This document shows positions 60,734 to 64,000 of a DNA stretch of 64,000 bases, piece by piece. Origin of the DNA: Trifolium pratense (Eukaryota; Streptophyta; Magnoliopsida; Fabales; Fabaceae); the NCBI RefSeq assembly GCF_020283565.1, contig NC_060064.1, positions 13,350,337-13,414,336 of the forward strand. Direction: 5' to 3'. A model generated the notes under the pieces. It was given only the letters and a program-made list of their open reading frames with translations. It had not been told where the DNA came from and did not search any database. Positions within the stretch are counted from its first letter, which is position 1. Each line of letters starts with the position of its first letter. The position numbers and the translations under genes are program-made.

Positions 60734-62197
60734 CTAGTGCCCCGTGTAAGGTGCAGCACCACCATATTGGCCTCTTCCAGAACCACCTTGTCCAATCTGC
60801 TGGTTCGGGTATTGCAGCAACCCAGCCTGTGGCAATGTATTCCCATATGCTCCCATAACTGATGAACTTATAGTAGGCTGAGCACCGTATCCATTCTGAA
60901 CTCCATGTCCCGCAGCAGGAATACCTGGATTAACCCCACTACTTGTTCCAAGACTCCCTAACAAATTAGACAGCCCCAAAGTAGCACCCTGAGACGCAAG
61001 CAGTGCCGTCAACGCCTGTCCAAGAGCAGGAGTTAGCACCGGGTTCAGCCCAGAGGCAGCCGCCTGATTGTACCCGGCTGCTGGTCCTGTTGGTGCCATT
61101 AAATGCCCTCCTGGTTGGCTAACTGCAAGACTACTACCACCAACATATCCAACATTGTCATTTCTCTGATATTGTGTCCTCTGAGTCAATGGATTCAATT
61201 GATTCAATGGATTCACATGTTGCTGCGGCAACGACTGCTGATGTTGTTGTGTCTTCACAACCTTAGGACCATCAATTGCCCTCTGACAATGCAAAATATG
61301 TCCCTCAAATTCCTTATGAGGCTCCTCCAACGCCCTCCTCGCACTCTCAGCACTCTTATAAACAAACAAACAAAACCCTTTCGGCTTTCCAGTCACCTTA
61401 TCAAGCCCTAAAGGCCCTTCCTCAATCTCTCCAAACCTCGAGAAAAAACCAAACAGCTTCGACCCATCCAGATCAGGACCAACATTACTAACATAAATCT
61501 TCCTCTGTGTATACTCCGAGCCTTGCGGAACCAACTGTGGCACTGGCTGCGGAGTTTGCTGCACAGGACCAATAGAAGCCAGCTGGCACGCCGTCATTCT
61601 ATTCCCAATCTTCTTCTGTGGCTCCTTCAACGCATTTCTTGCACCACTTCTTCTCTTAAAGAGAATAAATCCATAACCCTTAGATTTGCCAGAAACCTTA
61701 TCAGTAACCGCTTTACAATCCTCAATTTCACCGTACTGTGAAAAAGCATTAATTAGGGTTGCTGAAGTTGTATCCCATCCCAAACCATGAACAAAGATTT
61801 TCCGATGCGACGCATCTCCATCAGCAATTTTCCTGATCCGATCAGCAACATCACGATGCTTAGAAGCAGCTTCACAAAGAAGACTCGCGATCTGTTCTTT
61901 TGTGAAAGGTTCTATAAGCTTCTGAATCGGTTCATCGTCTTCGTCTTGATACTCTCCACCACCTTGAATTTCTTCTTCTTCTTGTTCTTCTTCTTCTTCC
62001 TCTTCTTCTACTTCTTCTTCTTCCTCTACTTCTTCGTATTCAACTTCTTCTTCAACTTCTTCGTATTCGTCGGTAGGGATGTATGGCTCCGGTTCAGGTT
62101 CTGGTTCGGGAACCGGTTCGGGTTCCGGTTGATGTTGCTTGAGTGGAGGTTCCTCTGGTTGAGAAGATTTAGTTACGAGCTTTCTCTTTCTCACCAT
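60734..62197 (-). CDS. UBP1-associated protein 2 (UBA2a/b-like), two-RRM RNA-binding protein
   Basis: One uninterrupted coding exon of 487 residues. UBA2 proteins are nuclear hnRNP-like factors that interact with the oligouridylate-binding protein UBP1 and act on mRNA stability in stress and ABA responses. Seen: a basic start MVRKRKLV; a proline/glutamate repeat (22-38, PEPEPVPEPEPEP); a very acidic stretch (44-90, mostly Glu); then QIASLLCEAASKHRDVADRI. RRM1 is at about 132-207 (RNP2 KIFVHG, RNP1 KGYGFILF). RRM2 is at about 232-306 (RNP2 KIYVSN, RNP1 KGFCLFVY). The tail is Gln/Gly/Ala-rich and disordered, ending GGAAPYTGH. Length and layout match Arabidopsis UBA2a (about 480). The start is the first ATG after stops. 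Confidence 0.94.
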   Translation of the reverse strand: MVRKRKLVTKSSQPEEPPLKQHQPEPEPVPEPEPEPEPYIPTDEYEEVEEEVEYEEVEEEEEVEEEEEEEEQEEEEIQGGGEYQDEDDEPIQKLIEPFTKEQIASLLCEAASKHRDVADRIRKIADGDASHRKIFVHGLGWDTTSATLINAFSQYGEIEDCKAVTDKVSGKSKGYGFILFKRRSGARNALKEPQKKIGNRMTACQLASIGPVQQTPQPVPQLVPQGSEYTQRKIYVSNVGPDLDGSKLFGFFSRFGEIEEGPLGLDKVTGKPKGFCLFVYKSAESARRALEEPHKEFEGHILHCQRAIDGPKVVKTQQHQQSLPQQHVNPLNQLNPLTQRTQYQRNDNVGYVGGSSLAVSQPGGHLMAPTGPAAGYNQAAASGLNPVLTPALGQALTALLASQGATLGLSNLLGSLGTSSGVNPGIPAAGHGVQNGYGAQPTISSSVMGAYGNTLPQAGLLQYPNQQIGQGGSGRGQYGGAAPYTGH

Positions 62198-62577
62198 TGT
62201 TGTGTGGGAAGTGAAAGTGGTTACTAGGGTTTTCAGATTTGGGAATCAATCACATTCACCTCACTGCAACGTGTGTTTTTTGTAGAATAGAATAGAATAA
62301 AATAACAGTGTGGTGTGTGTGTGTGTATACGAAATTTTTTTATTTTTTTATACGAAAATGTCATACATTTTTTATCGAAAAAATGCCACACTTTTTAAGC
62401 CGCCACTGTTTTTATTTTATTTTACGGATATTTTTCTTACCATACCAAATTATTTTTGGGTGAAATTCACGTGTTAAAAAATCTGTATATGCTTAAATTG
62501 TGTGATTTGGCCGTTAAGAAATTGTGTTATTTTGCTAAAAAGTAAATGAATAAATTGTGCACCACTTTTTTTTTACT
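62198..62577. other. UBA2-like promoter and leader region
   Basis: Holds 'agaatagaatagaataaa' (62284-62301) and a GT dinucleotide run at about 62310-62328. No clear TATA box can be assigned. Confidence 0.4.
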
Positions 62578-62930
62578 GGGCCTGCTTGTTTGAGAATTAA
62601 GAAAAATGATTTTTTTTAAAAAAAAATCATTTTCAAGAAAATCATTTTTATTGTAGAGATTTTGAAAAAAATCTAAAGCTATTTGCCGTTTGTTTACAAT
62701 CATTAAAATTTTTTTTTTTTAAGATGGTGAGGGATGATGAATGATAAAAAGATGAATTTTGATAAAAAAACTATTGAAAATAGATTATCATTTTGATGAA
62801 AAAATGATTTTTTTACTAAAATGATTTTTTAAAAAATATGAAACAAACACAAGTAAGATAAAAAATATATATATATATTTTTTTAGGAAAAATAGATTTT
62901 TTTGGAGAAAAATCTGAAACAAACAGGTCC
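62578..62930. mobile_element. hAT-like MITE
   Basis: Ends GGGCCTGCTTGTTTGAGA and, reversed, GGACCTGTTTGTTTCAGA. The interior is rich in 'aaaaatgattttt' and 'aaatcattttt' words that pair with each other. About 353 bp. No certain target duplication. Confidence 0.6.
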
Positions 62931-63470
62931 ATTATTTTTATCAATTTTGGTCATCTACATTTCATTTATGGATTTAATTAATTTTTTTACCTAATGATTT
63001 TTTTTTACCATGATATTGTGGGGAACACAAGGTGAGTTCTCTCACCTCCTAACTGAATTTTTTTCATATGCATGAACCTGAAATCACAAAATTTTAGTTT
63101 TATATTCTTTGTAAGTGAGTAAATCACAAAATTCATTGTCCGAAGTTGTAAGGATGACATATTTAATTATGAGGAGAGTTATATTGACTCCAAGAGTAAG
63201 TTATAAAACTACTCCAAATCACGGTCTTTGATTTTAATATTCACTAGTGGGCCAGGCAAGCGCGTTCCGCGTCTGCCTGTGTCTAACTTATGTTAAAAAA
63301 AATATGTCTTATGTTATTGTGAGTTTGTTAATAAAAAAAATTTGTTACTACTAAAAAAAATCAAGGGTATTGTTGGTATTATTGTTAAGTATTATTTCAA
63401 ATTATAGTAAAGAGCAAAATGGACCAAAAAAAAGTCATCCCAAACTCCCCTATCCCCTTTATATATTGTT
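62931..63470. other. Intergenic, no feature recognised
   Basis: AT-rich. One GC-rich phrase, 'gggccaggcaagcgcgttcc' (about 63250), is of unknown meaning. Confidence 0.4.
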
Positions 63471-64000
63471 AGGGTCTATTTGGTGCGCATCATAAGATAG
63501 TGACAGGATAGGATATAAAACATAATAATGATAGGATATCAACATGATAACAATTATCCTCAGTTATCATATAATGTGTTTAGTGCACACAAGATAACAA
63601 ATATGATAACTATTATATCATATTTTTAATACATACTTGCTCATAATAATATGATAAATATATATATAACATATTTAAATCAAAATTATCCTTGTAAAAC
63701 AATTGTTATTTTTTAAAAAATTATTTATTAATACTTTCAATTTTATAAATAAAAAATATAAATAAGTAATCAAATAAGTTTATATAATTTTAAATAAAAA
63801 TCATGAGAAAATAATCAAGTTTAATTTTTTATATGAATCATGATCAAATAATTAACTCCATGATATATACATGTTAGATAAGCTAAATAAATATGGGATA
63901 TATCTCATACGTAAATAATAAAACTACCATTGCAAAAAGATTATATTTAATTTGTTATAAAATTTAAATTAATATTCCTATTTTATAATTTTTTAGTAAT
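63471..64000. mobile_element. Left end of a MITE that may run out of the window
   Basis: 'agggtctatttggtgcgc' is a typical hAT-like MITE start, followed by repeated 'gataggatat' and 'atgataac' words. No matching right end is found before the window ends. Confidence 0.35.

Noticed and set aside
61787..62227. 146-codon Phe-rich open frame on the plus strand
   Set aside because: It is the antisense shadow of the glutamate-rich stretch of the UBA2-like gene (GAA/GAG read backward as TTC/CTC).

Overview
The window is plant nuclear DNA, most probably from a legume of the Medicago/Trifolium/pea group; the species call is inference. The evidence is a strongly AT-rich background, short GT..AG introns in consistent phase, plant-only protein families (TON1-recruiting TRM protein, type II metacaspase, TOC34, MYB-CC factor, AREB/ABF bZIP, UBA2-type RNA-binding protein) and a dense load of plant transposable elements. 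No bacterial operon, CRISPR array or phage is present. Exon models below come from reading-frame continuity and splice-site phase only; no transcript was available.

Layout. 1-2.45 kb is AT-rich and apparently non-coding. 2.45-7.70 kb (-) is a three-exon TRM/DUF4378 gene with a 4.1 kb intron full of repeats. 8.16-8.56 kb is an almost perfect fold-back MITE with 9-bp target duplications. 9.95-11.19 kb and 14.48-15.93 kb are two direct copies of one segment. Each carries a small gene-like sequence of unknown function on the - strand with a TATA box, and clusters of AACGGCTA motifs lie upstream. Between the copies is an intact two-exon type II metacaspase (11.34-12.67 kb, -). 17.28-18.21 kb (-) is a three-exon membrane-anchored cupin protein.

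18.9-21.5 kb is a transposon cluster: a LINE 3' end, a 1.15 kb Mutator-like element with 9-bp target duplications, and two hAT-like MITEs. 21.85-25.31 kb (+) is a complete seven-exon TOC34 GTPase gene. Just downstream is a broken LINE reverse transcriptase, itself split by a 615-bp hAT-type MITE. 28.08-32.32 kb (+) is a six-exon MYB-CC (PHR1-like) transcription factor gene. 36.33-39.05 kb (-) is a three-exon AREB3-like ABA-responsive bZIP gene.

40.96-44.10 kb is a complete but non-autonomous Copia-type LTR retrotransposon that has a frameshifted gag and no pol. 45.03-47.35 kb is a 2.3 kb solo LTR and 47.48-48.04 kb a hAT MITE. At about 49.2 kb a pentatricopeptide-repeat gene fragment abuts an antisense LINE fragment. 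50-60 kb is gene-poor, with tandem repeats and one tRNA-derived SINE. 60.73-62.20 kb (-) is a single-coding-exon UBA2-like RNA-binding protein gene with a probable intron starting 8 nt after its stop codon.

The genes do not form a pathway; this is an ordinary euchromatic plant segment with unrelated single genes. The least explained material is the duplicated unit around 10-16 kb, including a convergent inverted pair of gene copies. Next are the gag-only retroelement with palindrome-rich LTRs and the PPR/LINE junction.
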